From GBS-DC sp037442365 (GTDB lineage: Bacteria > Armatimonadota > Fimbriimonadia > Fimbriimonadales > GBS-DC), in NCBI GenBank assembly GCA_037442365.1, contig JBBIQK010000005.1, positions 1 to 64,000 on the forward strand: 64,000 nucleotides of DNA, in the 5' to 3' direction. The notes under the pieces are model-generated. The model was not told where the DNA came from. It ran no database searches and saw only the letters and a list, made by a program, of their open reading frames with translations. Numbering within the stretch: position 1 is the stretch's first letter; each line of letters starts with the position of its first letter. Shown here piece by piece: positions 51,090 to 61,218 of this stretch. A program made the position numbers and the translations under genes.

Positions 51090-52335
51090 GCGGCGCGAGC
51101 TGCGCGAGCAGCGTCGGCAGGTCGGGCGCTGGGGTCATGCCGTTCTGAAGCAAAATACGCCAGAGAGCGGTCGCCGCGCCGTCGGTGAAGTCGCGCGATT
51201 CGATGGGACGGCTGGCGAGCGCAACGACGGGCTTGCCCTGTTCCTGCGCCGCGCGCGCCAGCTCCAGATTGCGCAGGTTGCCCCGTCCGAAGGGTGTCTC
51301 CGCGAGGATTACGGCGTCCGCCATCTGCATCAGCGAGAGCGCGCGGCGGAACGCATCGTCCGAAATCGGCGAGAAGGGCTGCTCGGTGATGTGTTCCAGC
51401 CGCAGGGCGCGCGCGGCTTCCTCGTCGGTGTCCAGCAGGTTCAGCACGCCCGTGCAGACGCGCCAGCCTGCCGTGAGCAGCGTGTAGTAGAGGGCTGCGC
51501 CTGAACCGCCGCCCGCAATCACGAACGCCGTCGGCGCATCGGGCGGAACCTGCGGCGCATCGTCTGCAGCGAGCGCAAACACCAGCGGCTTGCCCGTCGT
51601 CGGGTTAATCTGGGTCAGCACGGGCGTCTGGTAGACCGACTCCAGCAGGGCGGGCTGCAGCACGGCTTCAGGCGTTCCTTGCGCGACGATTCTGCCCGCG
51701 TGCATCAGCGCAATGTGGTCGGCGTACTGGCTGGCTAAGTTCAGGTCATGCAGCACAATCAGCACGCCAATCCCCTGTTCGCTGGCGTACTGGCGCAGGG
51801 TGTGCATCAGGTGCGTCTGATGGCGCAGGTCCAGGTGCGTGGTTGGCTCATCCAGCAGCAGGTAGTGCGCCTGCTGGGCGAGCGCGCGCGCGAGGTTCAC
51901 CCGCTGGCGTTCCCCGCCGCTGAGCTGGCTGATGGTGCGCGCGGCGAACGCTTCGATCTGCGTGAGCGCCATCGCCTGGCGCACGGCGTCCCAGTCGGCG
52001 CGGCTCGCGCCCCAGAAGCCTTTCTGGTGGGGGTAGCGTCCCATCATCACCAGCTCGGCGACGGTGAAGCCCATCTCGGCGGGCGTCTCCTGCGGCGCGT
52101 AGGCGACCCGCTGCGCAAACTCGGTGGGGCGGTAAGCGTCGTAGGGCTGTCCGTCCAGCGTCAGCCGCCCTGCAAATGGCGCACGGGTACGCGCCAGCAC
52201 GCGCAACAGCGTCGTCTTGCCAGAGCCGTTCGGTCCCAGCAGCGCAACGACCTGCCCGCGCGCGACCTGCAGCGACGCCTCGTGAACAACGGGCGTCCTG
52301 CCATAGCCCGCCGTGATAGAATCGGCGCACAGCAT
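51043..52335 (-). CDS. ABC transporter ATPase (cobalamin/siderophore type) with C-terminal Rossmann-like extension
   Basis: The 430-residue protein has an ABC domain (1-240) with LLGPNGSGKTTLL (Walker A), QLSGGERQRVNLARAL (signature) and LLLDEPTTHLDL (Walker B), closest to FepC/BtuD types. A second domain (about 265-400, FVIAGGGSGAALYYTLLTAGWRV, NLLDTDEEAARAL, GRGNLRNLELARAAQEQGKPVV) occurs in some bacterial cobalamin-type ATPases; its role is unclear. No permease or binding protein is adjacent. It is transcribed from a divergent leaderless-type promoter shared with the GCS2 gene. Confidence 0.82.
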   Translation of the reverse strand: MLCADSITAGYGRTPVVHEASLQVARGQVVALLGPNGSGKTTLLRVLARTRAPFAGRLTLDGQPYDAYRPTEFAQRVAYAPQETPAEMGFTVAELVMMGRYPHQKGFWGASRADWDAVRQAMALTQIEAFAARTISQLSGGERQRVNLARALAQQAHYLLLDEPTTHLDLRHQTHLMHTLRQYASEQGIGVLIVLHDLNLASQYADHIALMHAGRIVAQGTPEAVLQPALLESVYQTPVLTQINPTTGKPLVFALAADDAPQVPPDAPTAFVIAGGGSGAALYYTLLTAGWRVCTGVLNLLDTDEEAARALRLEHITEQPFSPISDDAFRRALSLMQMADAVILAETPFGRGNLRNLELARAAQEQGKPVVALASRPIESRDFTDGAATALWRILLQNGMTPAPDLPTLLAQLAPLTPDGAAASSTGATS

Positions 52336-52342
52336 CCCGAAT

Positions 52343-52364
52343 AGTGTAGCATGTCGGGTATCCT
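52343..52364. promoter_or_regulatory. Divergent leaderless-type promoters of the ABC ATPase and GCS2 genes
   Basis: Minus-strand TACACT (52348-52343) ends seven bases before the ATPase ATG. Plus-strand TATCCT (52359-52364) ends seven bases before the GCS2 GTG. The whole region between the start codons is only 36 bases. Confidence 0.6.
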
Positions 52365-52371
52365 ATGAGGC

Positions 52372-53622
52372 GTGAGTACGCGCGAGGCGTCGGGCATCAC
52401 GCTCGGTCTGGAGGAGGAGGTTTTTATCACGACACCGACGCGCCCGTCGCTGGACGCGCTCTACGCGCTGGCGAAACTGCTCTGGCGCAACCCGCGCTAT
52501 TACTACAGGCACTCGGCGAGCAACTTTTCGCGGGGACGCGACGCGCGGCAGTGCCTGATGAGCAGTGTGGAGATTGCGACGCGCCCCCATACAGACATCG
52601 ACTCCCTGCTGGACGAGCTGCAGGCGCATCGCGCGGCGCTGGCGGGCGCCGCGGGCGACGCCTATCTGGCGCCTGTGGGACATTTGTTCGACCTCGACGC
52701 GCCGACCAACACGGCGGGGCTGCACATTCATATCGGCGCGCCTGCTGACCGCTCACTGATTGTGTACGCAAATCTGGCGTACTTTCTGCCGTTGCTGATT
52801 CTGCTGTCTGCCAGCAGCCCCTACGCAGGGGGACGGTACTTCGGGCAATCGTATCGGGTTGCGTGTTCGTTTGCGATTGGCGCGCTGCGCGACGACCCCT
52901 ACTACCGCTTTCAGGATTTGATACTCTCGCGGCGACTGGGCACGGTGGAGATTCGCGTCTGTGACCCTGTGTGGGATCTGGGGCGTCTGCGCGTGCTGCT
53001 ACAGGCGGTTCAGGCGATTGCGCAGTTGCCCACAGCGCGCCCCATCGACCGCGCCCGCTACACCGCGTTGCGCCATCAGGCGGCGTGCGTCGGCTACACG
53101 CCCGACCTGCAGGCGCTGCGGCACGAACTCGCCGTGATTTACGAGATTCCAGAGGCGCTGCTGCGAGAGACTATCTCCGATGCGCTCCATGCGTGCCTGA
53201 GCTGTTGCGATTTCCCGAACCCCCTCTGTGAGGTTCCCCCTGCGCGCAGGGGGAACCGGGGCTGGTTCCCCTCGCTTGCGGGGGGAACCTTAAGGAGGGG
53301 GGTCAGTACGCACGAGGAACGCGCTGCGGGTACAGTGGATTCGGGTAAACCCTGCTCTGGGGACGCATCGCGCGAATCGCTTCTCCGTGTCTACGCCCAC
53401 CTGAATCACGCCTACCGCACAGGGCGCTGGGAGCCTGTAGCGCCGCATGCTGTGCGCCCGTCGGCATGGCGGGGACTGCTGGGGGTGGTGGGCTACTATG
53501 CGCCGCGCCTGCCCTACATGGCGTACAAGGCGTGGGCGGAGTGGCGCGCGCCGATACGCGCAACCTATTCCGCTACCGAGAGAGTCGCCGGCGAACTGCT
53601 GGCGCGCCGCGCCGACTCGTAG
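52372..53622 (+). CDS. GCS2-family carboxylate-amine ligase (glutamate-cysteine ligase-like)
   Basis: The 416-residue product has the family start LGLEEEVFITTP and blocks SSVEIATRPHTDIDSLLDEL, TAGLHIHIGAPADRS, LPLLILLSASSPY and GTVEIRVCDPVWDLGRL. Relatives ligate glutamate to cysteine or another amine with ATP. The GTG start follows the TATCCT box. An unusual insert (about residues 282-312, NPLCEVPPARRGNRGWFPSL) comes from a palindromic repeat inside the gene. The 3' end overlaps the convergent glycosyltransferase gene by 58 bases. Confidence 0.82.
   Translation: MSTREASGITLGLEEEVFITTPTRPSLDALYALAKLLWRNPRYYYRHSASNFSRGRDARQCLMSSVEIATRPHTDIDSLLDELQAHRAALAGAAGDAYLAPVGHLFDLDAPTNTAGLHIHIGAPADRSLIVYANLAYFLPLLILLSASSPYAGGRYFGQSYRVACSFAIGALRDDPYYRFQDLILSRRLGTVEIRVCDPVWDLGRLRVLLQAVQAIAQLPTARPIDRARYTALRHQAACVGYTPDLQALRHELAVIYEIPEALLRETISDALHACLSCCDFPNPLCEVPPARRGNRGWFPSLAGGTLRRGVSTHEERAAGTVDSGKPCSGDASRESLLRVYAHLNHAYRTGRWEPVAPHAVRPSAWRGLLGVVGYYAPRLPYMAYKAWAEWRAPIRATYSATERVAGELLARRADS
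53217..53310. repeat. Palindromic repeat inserted in frame in the GCS2-family gene
   Basis: Two back-to-back hairpins (GGTTCCCCCTG..CAGGGGGAACC and GGTTCCCCTCGC..GGGGGGAACC) lie between CCCCCTC and GAGGGGGG flanks. The block adds no stop and keeps frame. Confidence 0.7.
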
Positions 53623-54737
53623 ACCTGCACGATACGATCCATCACCGCAGGCACGGAGAGCGTCTCGCGTTTGCGAATCGCGCGCTGGCGCAGCGCCTCG
53701 CGTTCCGACTCGTGTCGCGTAAGATGCAGCACCGCCTCGACGAATGCTTCAGGGGTCGGCTCTACCACCAGCCCCGTTTGCCCGTAATCGACCGCTTCGG
53801 GCGCGCCGCCGCCGTTGGCGACGATGCAGGGCAAGCCCGCCGCCTGCGCCTCGTCCAGCACCAGCCCCTGCGACTCGGTCACCGACGGAAACACGAACAA
53901 ATCCGCCGCCAGCAGGTAGAGCGACACCTCATCGCGCGGGACGGGACCCGTGAAATGCACCCACTGGGTAAGCTGACGCGCCTCGGCTTCGGCGCGGAGC
54001 GACTCCAGCGCAGGACCGGGACCCACCAGCCACAGGCGCGCGTTCGGGCAGCCGCGCACGATGTGGGGCATCGCGTCGAGCAGTACGCCGACATTTTTTT
54101 CGGGCGCCATCCGCCCGACATACAGCAGCATCCACACATCGTCGGGAATGCTCAGCCGCGCGCGCGCCTCTGATTGGCTGACCTCTGGGAACGGCAGCAC
54201 CGGGTTGCGGATGGGCGTAATCGGCTTGCGCACGCCATACTTGCGCAGCACTTCTGCCCCGATTTCGGAGGGGGTCATCACGGCGTCGACGCCCTCGTAA
54301 TAGCGGCGCAGATGCCAGCGCAGCAGACGGCGCACAGGCGCGCGCGGTACCATGCGCGGCACATAGTGCAGGTACTCCTCATACAGCGTGTGATAGGTGC
54401 TGACCAGCGGGATGCGCAATCGCCGCGCCCAGCGCGCCCCCACAATCCCTGTGAAAAACGGCGTATGCGTATGCACCACATCGAAACCCAGCGTGCGAAA
54501 CTCGCGCCAGAGCCGTAGCGCAACAGGCAGGGCAATCGGGTAGTCAGGCTCAAACGGTGTGTAAACCGACGGCAGGCGACGCACCGTCGGGTACGGGTCC
54601 TGATAGCCGCGATAGTGCGGCGCGTAAATCCAGACCTCGTGCCCGCGACGGGTCAGCTCCTCGTGCAGCATGCGTATCGAGATGCTCACCCCGTTCAGGT
54701 ACGGCAGGTAGCTCTCGGAAAAGATGGCGATTTTCAC
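53565..54737 (-). CDS. GT4-family glycosyltransferase
   Basis: The 390-residue protein transfers a nucleotide sugar, probably to a lipid or glycan at the membrane. The N-terminus (KIAIFSESYLPYLNGVSISI) and DVVHTHTPFFTG, STYHTLYEEYL, LLYVGRMAPEKNVGVLLDAM and FVFPSVTESQGLVLDEAQAAGLPCI show a GT-B fold like diglucosyl-diacylglycerol or phosphatidylinositol mannosyl transferases. GTG 54737 overlaps the stop of the upstream gene (GTGA). The 3' end overlaps the GCS2 gene antisense by 58 bases. Confidence 0.88.
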   Translation of the reverse strand: MKIAIFSESYLPYLNGVSISIRMLHEELTRRGHEVWIYAPHYRGYQDPYPTVRRLPSVYTPFEPDYPIALPVALRLWREFRTLGFDVVHTHTPFFTGIVGARWARRLRIPLVSTYHTLYEEYLHYVPRMVPRAPVRRLLRWHLRRYYEGVDAVMTPSEIGAEVLRKYGVRKPITPIRNPVLPFPEVSQSEARARLSIPDDVWMLLYVGRMAPEKNVGVLLDAMPHIVRGCPNARLWLVGPGPALESLRAEAEARQLTQWVHFTGPVPRDEVSLYLLAADLFVFPSVTESQGLVLDEAQAAGLPCIVANGGGAPEAVDYGQTGLVVEPTPEAFVEAVLHLTRHESEREALRQRAIRKRETLSVPAVMDRIVQVYESARRASSSPATLSVAE

Positions 54738-55513
54738 GGCGTGTCCGATTCGCGCGGGGCGTTGCGGTTCCCGCGGGGCTGGCGCAGGGCTTGCTCTTCG
54801 AGAAACGCCACGATGTCCGACAGGCGGAATCGGCGCTGATTGCCCTCTGTGCGGAAGCAATGCAGCCAGCCGCGGTCGGTGTAGCGGCGCACGGTCGCAG
54901 GGCATACCCCCAGCAAGCGCGCCGTCTCCTCCAGCGTCAGCACGGGGTCGGTCAGGCGGGCAATCAGCTCTTCGCGGCTTTCGTCGCGCCCGCGCACGGG
55001 GTAATACTTGCGCGCCACGCCGTCGTCCGTCCACTCCGCCAGATAGCGCAGGTACTGGGGAAGCTTCGCCCAGAGTTCATCCGCTTCAGGCGGGACGAGG
55101 GCTTCAGGGTCCATTTTCCTGCGTCCCTTGCGTTTGCGCAGGCGCGGTCCGTCGGAGGGCGGTTCCACAGGCGACAACGCAGACGGCTCCGCGGGTGGAG
55201 GCGTCGTCTGGACAGGCGTTGCAGGAGGCTTCCAGTTCAGTTCCTGCTGCAGAAGCGGCACAAACTCGACGATGTGGGGCACGCGGATGGAGACCAGCGC
55301 GTGCGGCGATTCGGCAGGCGGCGCGACGGGCGTCGATGGGGGCGTTTGAGGGCGCGCTTCCAGCGGAGGCGCGTCCGCAGGCGGCGCATCGGCAGGCGGC
55401 GACACAGGTTCGGGCGCTGCTGGCTCCGCCACGGGCGCGGACGCCTCGCTCCCGTCGTCCGCAAACTGGCTTTCGAGGTATCGATACCAATCGTTCAGGC
55501 TCAGACGGCTCAT
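54734..55513 (-). CDS. Pro/Ala-rich protein with C-terminal excisionase/MerR-type HTH
   Basis: The 259-residue protein has a short N-terminal conserved part (RLSLNDWYRYLESQFADD), a long Pro/Ala linker (about 28-130), a basic patch (RLRKRKGRRK) and a C-terminal helix-turn-helix (LTLEETARLLGVCPATVRRYTDRGWLHCFRTEGNQRRFRLSDIV, here split at its conserved ends). It is likely a DNA-binding regulator. A TACACT box ends 11 bases before the ATG, just below the rRNA terminator. It is coupled to the glycosyltransferase gene. Confidence 0.7.
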   Translation of the reverse strand: MSRLSLNDWYRYLESQFADDGSEASAPVAEPAAPEPVSPPADAPPADAPPLEARPQTPPSTPVAPPAESPHALVSIRVPHIVEFVPLLQQELNWKPPATPVQTTPPPAEPSALSPVEPPSDGPRLRKRKGRRKMDPEALVPPEADELWAKLPQYLRYLAEWTDDGVARKYYPVRGRDESREELIARLTDPVLTLEETARLLGVCPATVRRYTDRGWLHCFRTEGNQRRFRLSDIVAFLEEQALRQPRGNRNAPRESDTP

Positions 55514-55542
55514 GGATACGCCATAGTGTACCCTTAAATGCG

Positions 55543-55572
55543 AAAACGGCTCCAGAGGGTTCTGGAGCCGTG
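55543..55572 (-). terminator. Rho-independent terminator of the rRNA operon
   Basis: On the minus strand an 11-bp stem (ACGGCTCCAGA / TCTGGAGCCGT, 55562-55572 with 55546-55556) is followed by TTTT. It lies 20 bases beyond the 5S end. Confidence 0.88.
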
Positions 55573-55591
55573 GAGGTGAAGTGATTTCAAT

Positions 55592-55708
55592 CTGGGCATC
55601 GACCTATTTTCCCACTCCGTTACCAGAGCAGTATCTTCGGCGCTGGAGGGCTTAACTGCCGTGTTCGGGATGGGAACGGGTGTTTCCCCTCCGCTATGGA
55701 CACCCAGA
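55592..55708 (-). rRNA. rrf: 5S ribosomal RNA
   Basis: The minus strand starts TCTGGGTGTCCATAGCGGAG and contains CACCCGTTCCCATCCCGAAC and GGTAACGGAGTGGGAAAATA, ending GATGCCCAGA. The ends pair. Length is about 117 nt. It follows the 23S gene by about 90 bases. Confidence 0.93.
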
Positions 55709-55929
55709 TTGAAAGGGTAATCGCACCTTTTGAGAGGGTCGGTTCCCTCTCAGGAGGTGTTTGACAACTGGAGCTGGAGTCGTCGGAAGTGCGTCAATAG
55801 GCAAGCCCTCGGTCAATTAGTACGGCTCAGCTCAACGCATTACTGCGCTTACACATGCCGCCTATCAACCCGGTCATCTACCGGGGACCTTACTCCGTTA
55901 AACGGATGGGAGACCTTATCTTGGGGTGG

Positions 55930-55960
<31 letters not shown>

Positions 55961-56104
55961 CCGTCCCGACATGGCTACCCAGCGTCTGCCCCTGGCGGGA
56001 CAACTGGTACACCAGAGGTCAGTCCAGCCCGGTCCTCTCGTACTAGGGCCAGCTCCCCTCAAGTCTCCTGCGCCTGCGGTGGATAGGGACCGAACTGTCT
56101 CACG

Positions 56105-56937
56105 CACATACCTCCCTTGTTTCCAAGGGTGTAGACTATACCTCCATCCTCCCGAAGGACCAGGAGGAGCCGGCGTGTGATGAGCGCCATAGATTTGCCC
56201 TCTTCAGGGCAGGACGCCCATCTCAGGCGTAAAGCCTTCAGTCGTTACGGGGAACGGCAGCTTGCACCGCATCACTGGCACAACATAGGGTTCAATCAGT
56301 TGCACAAGCCGTTGCGCCTGTTTCACTGGGAGATAGAGCCAGTGCGCGTGTCGCTTCGGACTTGCGTGGATATGCGCCTCCAAACCAAAGTTTGCTTCGA
56401 GCGCACCACACAGGCGTTCCAAACCGATTCTGGAAAAGCACTGCGTCTCTATCTTGACCGAACCCTGTCGTTTGTCAAGTGTGCCATCGTCCATGTACCA
56501 GACTGCAAGCGCCAGAGGCGTGTTGAGCAATTCAACGATGTTCTCTGGAACCTCTTTTCTCCCATGAGGGTAGAAAAGCGCTCGCAGCTCTGCAAGGAGC
56601 GGATGGCATCGGGTGACGAAACGCCAGTATGGGTAGCCTCTGTTGGTTTGACGATTCATCGGGGATGGTTTCAAATCCGCCAGCATTGCGTGCTTCCACG
56701 CCACATAGTCGCGGAAGCGTTCGGCGTGCAAGACCTGAAGGCGCACGCCGCGCCCGTGCGGTTCGAGATAGCCATCTCCGAGAATCGTGCCAATCAGAAG
56801 GTCCTTCATCTTCAGCTCCCGTTCTTCCCTCGGTATTGCCCTCTGCAGCGTTCGGTGGACTGCAGGAGGGGTCTACCGATATGAGCCGGTAGGCACCACA
56901 GGATTACTCCTGTGGGACGCCACGCCCGTTTGGGCTA
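56105..56937 (-). mobile_element. Intron A: LAGLIDADG-encoding intron in 23S, site about L2593
   Basis: The 5' exon ends GGTTCAGAACGT and the 3' exon starts CGTGAGACAGTTCGG, which join as in uninterrupted 23S. The exon ends in U and the insert ends in G, as group I introns do. A P7-like pairing is visible between AACGACTG (R-like, inside the end of the endonuclease ORF) and ATAGTC (S-like, near 56135). Length 833 nt. Confidence 0.8.
56204..56809 (-). CDS. LAGLIDADG homing endonuclease in intron A
   Basis: The 201-residue product has two LAGLIDADG motifs: LLIGTILGDGY (residues 4-14) and LAVWYMDDGTL (101-111, with the acidic pair 107-108). A conserved C-terminal motif PYVVPVMRCKLP follows. It would cut intronless 23S genes and spread the intron. 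The last codons overlap the intron core. No Shine-Dalgarno-independent promoter was searched; GGGAGCTGAAG precedes the ATG. Confidence 0.88.
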   Translation of the reverse strand: MKDLLIGTILGDGYLEPHGRGVRLQVLHAERFRDYVAWKHAMLADLKPSPMNRQTNRGYPYWRFVTRCHPLLAELRALFYPHGRKEVPENIVELLNTPLALAVWYMDDGTLDKRQGSVKIETQCFSRIGLERLCGALEANFGLEAHIHASPKRHAHWLYLPVKQAQRLVQLIEPYVVPVMRCKLPFPVTTEGFTPEMGVLP

Positions 56938-56973
<36 letters not shown>

Positions 56974-57019
56974 TGAACCCCCCAACCCTTGGGACCTTAT
57001 TCAGCCCCAGGATGCGACG

Positions 57020-57384
57020 CATGGTACTCCACTGTTTCCAGTGGCACAGACTATCGCATCACCTTGACCATCGCCTGTCAAGGGTTCGGCGTATGATGAG
57101 CGCCGTAGATTTGCCCCATTCAGGGCAAGACGCCCATCTCAGGCATGAAGCCTTCAGTCGTTACGGGGTCAGAGGAGCTTGTATTCCATTACTGGAGGTA
57201 CATAGGGACGGGAATGCTGGCGATGCCCGTCGCTTTGTACCGTGCTGCAGAAAGTGTGCAGCATTTTCGGCTCCTCGACTTCCCACGGGATTACCCTCGC
57301 CAATCGGGGGAGGATTGCGTTAGGGCTTCCCCGTTATCAGCCGAATTTTACCTGAAGAGTCGCCTCTTCAGGGGCCCTTCGTTG
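57020..57384 (-). mobile_element. Intron B: ORF-less relative of intron A at site about L2511, with eroded endonuclease remnant
   Basis: The 5' exon ends GATGTCGGCT and the 3' exon starts CGTCGCATCCTGGGG; joined they give the common GGCTCGTCGCATCC. The insert ends in G, and exon GGCT can pair with GGCC in the insert. Its 57085-57171 part is highly similar to 56172-56246 of intron A. Minus-strand translation reads PYVPPVMEYKLL and then a stop, matching PYVVPVMRCKLP of the intron A endonuclease. Length 365 nt. Confidence 0.75.
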
Positions 57385-57633
57385 AGCCGACATCGAGGTG
57401 CCAAACCCCGCCGTCGCTGTGGACGCTCGGGCAGGATCAGCCTGTTATCCCTAGGGTAGCTTTTATCCGTTGAACCCTGGCGTGCCCACGCACAGCCAGA
57501 GGGTCACTAGGCCCTGCTTTCGCATCTGCTCGACCCGTTGGTCTCACAGTCAAGCCCGCTTATGCCCTTGCACTCGACGCGCGATTTCCGACCGCGCTGA
57601 GCGGACCTTTGGACGCCTCCGTTACCGTTTAGG

Positions 57634-58579
<946 letters not shown>

Positions 58580-58852
58580 AAGACTGTCTCCACGCCGGAT
58601 CACGGCGCAGGTTAGCATTCCAGTAGGTCAAGGGTGGTGTTCCATTGGCGCCGAAGCTCCCACCTACGCTCTACATGACATACCGAAATGCAATCTCAAG
58701 CTGTAGTAAAGCTCCATAGGGTCTTTCCGTCCTACCGCAGGTAACCCGCATCTTCACGGGTGCTACAGTTTCACCGAGAGTCCCGCTGAGACAGTGGCCC
58801 AGTCGTTACGCTTTTCGTGCGGGTCGCAATTTACGCGACAAGGAATTTCGCT

Positions 58853-59171
58853 TATCGCCTTACCCGAGAAGTTGTCTCGAGCGAGCCACACCCTTCCTTG
58901 TCATAGGGAATAGCTCCTGCATGTCGCCATGCAGATGGGACCATCTCTTCACCTCGTCGTTGAGGTACCCAGCGTATGGTCTCTGAGGATTCTAATCACC
59001 GAAAGTGATTAGTCTTTCCTGCTGGTTGTCCGCACCAGACGGATTGTTACTCACAGGAATTGTATTTTCTCACGGGTGAGAATTTCCTGCAAGTACCGCT
59101 GGATACTCGGAGTTTCCAGCATATAGCTGGGTGCGCACCTCATGGTTACCCATGAGGGGGGCAGCGAAGGT
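58853..59171 (-). mobile_element. Intron D: ORF-less group I intron near site L1931
   Basis: Flanks are GTAACTCTAACGGTCCTATGGT and AGCGAAATTCCTTGTCG on the minus strand. Group I core elements are clear: R-like CCTCAGAGACCATACGC and S-like AAGAGATGGTCC pair (GACCAT/ATGGTC), and CGGACAACCAGCAGGAAAG matches CGGACAATCAGCAGGGAAG in intron C. TTCGCT near the 5' end can pair with 3' exon AGCGAA (P10). The exact 3' junction is unresolved, as the base before AGCG is A, not G. Length about 319 nt. Confidence 0.72.
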
Positions 59172-59375
59172 ACCATAGGACCGTTAGAGTTACGGCCGGC
59201 ATTCACCCGGGCTTCAGTTCAGGGCTGCACCTTGCGGCTGACCCCTCCCCTTAACCTACGGGCATTGGCCAAGCGTCGCCCCCTATACATCGGGTTTCCC
59301 CTTCGCAGAGAGCTGTGTTTTTGGTAAACAGTCGCCGGGCCCGCTTTGCTGCGACCTCTTTCGAGGCACCCCTTC

Positions 59376-59409
<34 letters not shown>

Positions 59410-59959
59410 TAGCGGGACTTCTCTCGCGCGCCTGAGGCTCCTCGCCTCGCCTACCTGTGTCGGTTTGCGGTACGGTCAGGTGGTTTCAACGCTACACGGG
59501 TTTTCTCGGCTCCAGTCACAGTCGCTTCGTTCACCCGAAGGATCCCTTCGTCGCCCCAGAGTTGCCGCTGGGGCGAGCGCAGCCTTCCAACTCTGCGCCC
59601 GACCGATTCTGAAGCGTCGCCGTTTTGCTCCGCCACCTGGGGTGGGAATGTTGACCCACTGCCCTTCGCCTACGGCTTTTCGCCCTCGACTTAGGACCGC
59701 CTAACCTTCAGCGGACGAACCTGCCTGAAGAACCCTTAGGCTTTCGGCGGACGGGATTCTCACCCGTCTTCTCGCTACTCGTGCCGGCATTCTCACTTCT
59801 GCACGCTCCAGCGGTGCTTTCGCTCCGCCTTCACTGCGAGCAGAACGCTCCCCTACCGCTCCCATTGCTGGGAACCCGCCGCTTCGGTAACAGGCTTGAG
59901 CCCCCTTACATTATCGGCGCAGGGTCACATTCGACCAGTCAGCTGTTACGCACTGTTTA

Positions 59960-59990
<31 letters not shown>

Positions 59991-60879
59991 TTGTTTACGC
60001 GACCCTACATCCTTTAACACTTAGCCTGTGTTTAGGGACCTTAGCGGGCGGTCTGGGCTATTGCCCTTTTGACAACGGCGCTCATCCGTCGCTGTCTCAC
60101 TGCCACGGTTCCTGCTATGCCATTCGGAGTTTGGTTGGGTTCGGTAACCTGGTGGGGCCCCTAGCCCATCCAGTGGCTCTACCTGCACAGCATAATCCGT
60201 GACGCTGCACCTCAATGCATTTCGGGGAGAACCAGCTATCTCCGCGCTCGATTGGCATTTCACCACACTAACCCCAGTTCCTCCGAGACCTTTTCAACGG
60301 TCACCAGTTCGGCCCTCCACCGTGTGTTACCACGGCTTCAGCCTGACCAGGGTTAGATCGCGCGGTTTCGGGTCTGCACCCAGCGACTGGAACGCCCTGT
60401 GTGGACTCGCTTTCGCTACGGCTCCGCGTCTGAGACGCTTAACCTTGCCGCTGAGCACAACTCGCCGGCTCATTCTGCAAAAGGCACACCGTCAGACTGT
60501 CCCCCAGAGGGGTATAGTCCTCCGATTGTTTGTAAGCGCACGGTTTCAGGTTCTGTTTCACTCCCCTCGCCGGGGTGCTTTTCACCTTTCCCTCACGGTA
60601 CTGGTTGCGCTATCGGTAGCAAGGAGTATTTAGCCTTACCCGGTGGTCCGGGCAGATTCGCACAGGGTTCCTCTTATCCCGTGCTACTCGGGATTCCGAC
60701 GAGGCGTTCCACTTTTCGCATACGGGGCTGTCACCCGCTGTGGCGTGCCTTTCCAGACACTTCTGCTAAGCGGTTCGCTCTCTGATGTCGGTCCCACGAC
60801 CCCAATCGGGCACGCCCGATTGGTTTAGGCTCTTCCCCGTTCGCTCGCCGCTACTGAGGGAATCTCGTTCGATTTCTTT

Positions 60880-60920
<41 letters not shown>

Positions 60921-61218
60921 CACACCGCCTATGGGTTCAGCGGTGGGTGACCACCCATTCGGTGGCCGGGTTCTCCCATTCGGGGATCTGCGGATCAACG
61001 CCTGTTTGCGGCTCCTCGCAGCTTATCGCAGCTTACCACGCCCTTCATCGGCTCCTTGCTCCTAGGCATCCGCCGTGCGCCCTTAGTAGCTTGCCTACTT
61101 TGGCGCGCTTCTCGATGACTCCAGTCCAGTTGTCAAAGGGTAAATCGTTGGGTCCGTTGCCCGTTGTTGGCGCCTACAGCCCAACCGTCAACGCCCCGTG
61201 AGGCGCTGAGGGTTAGGT

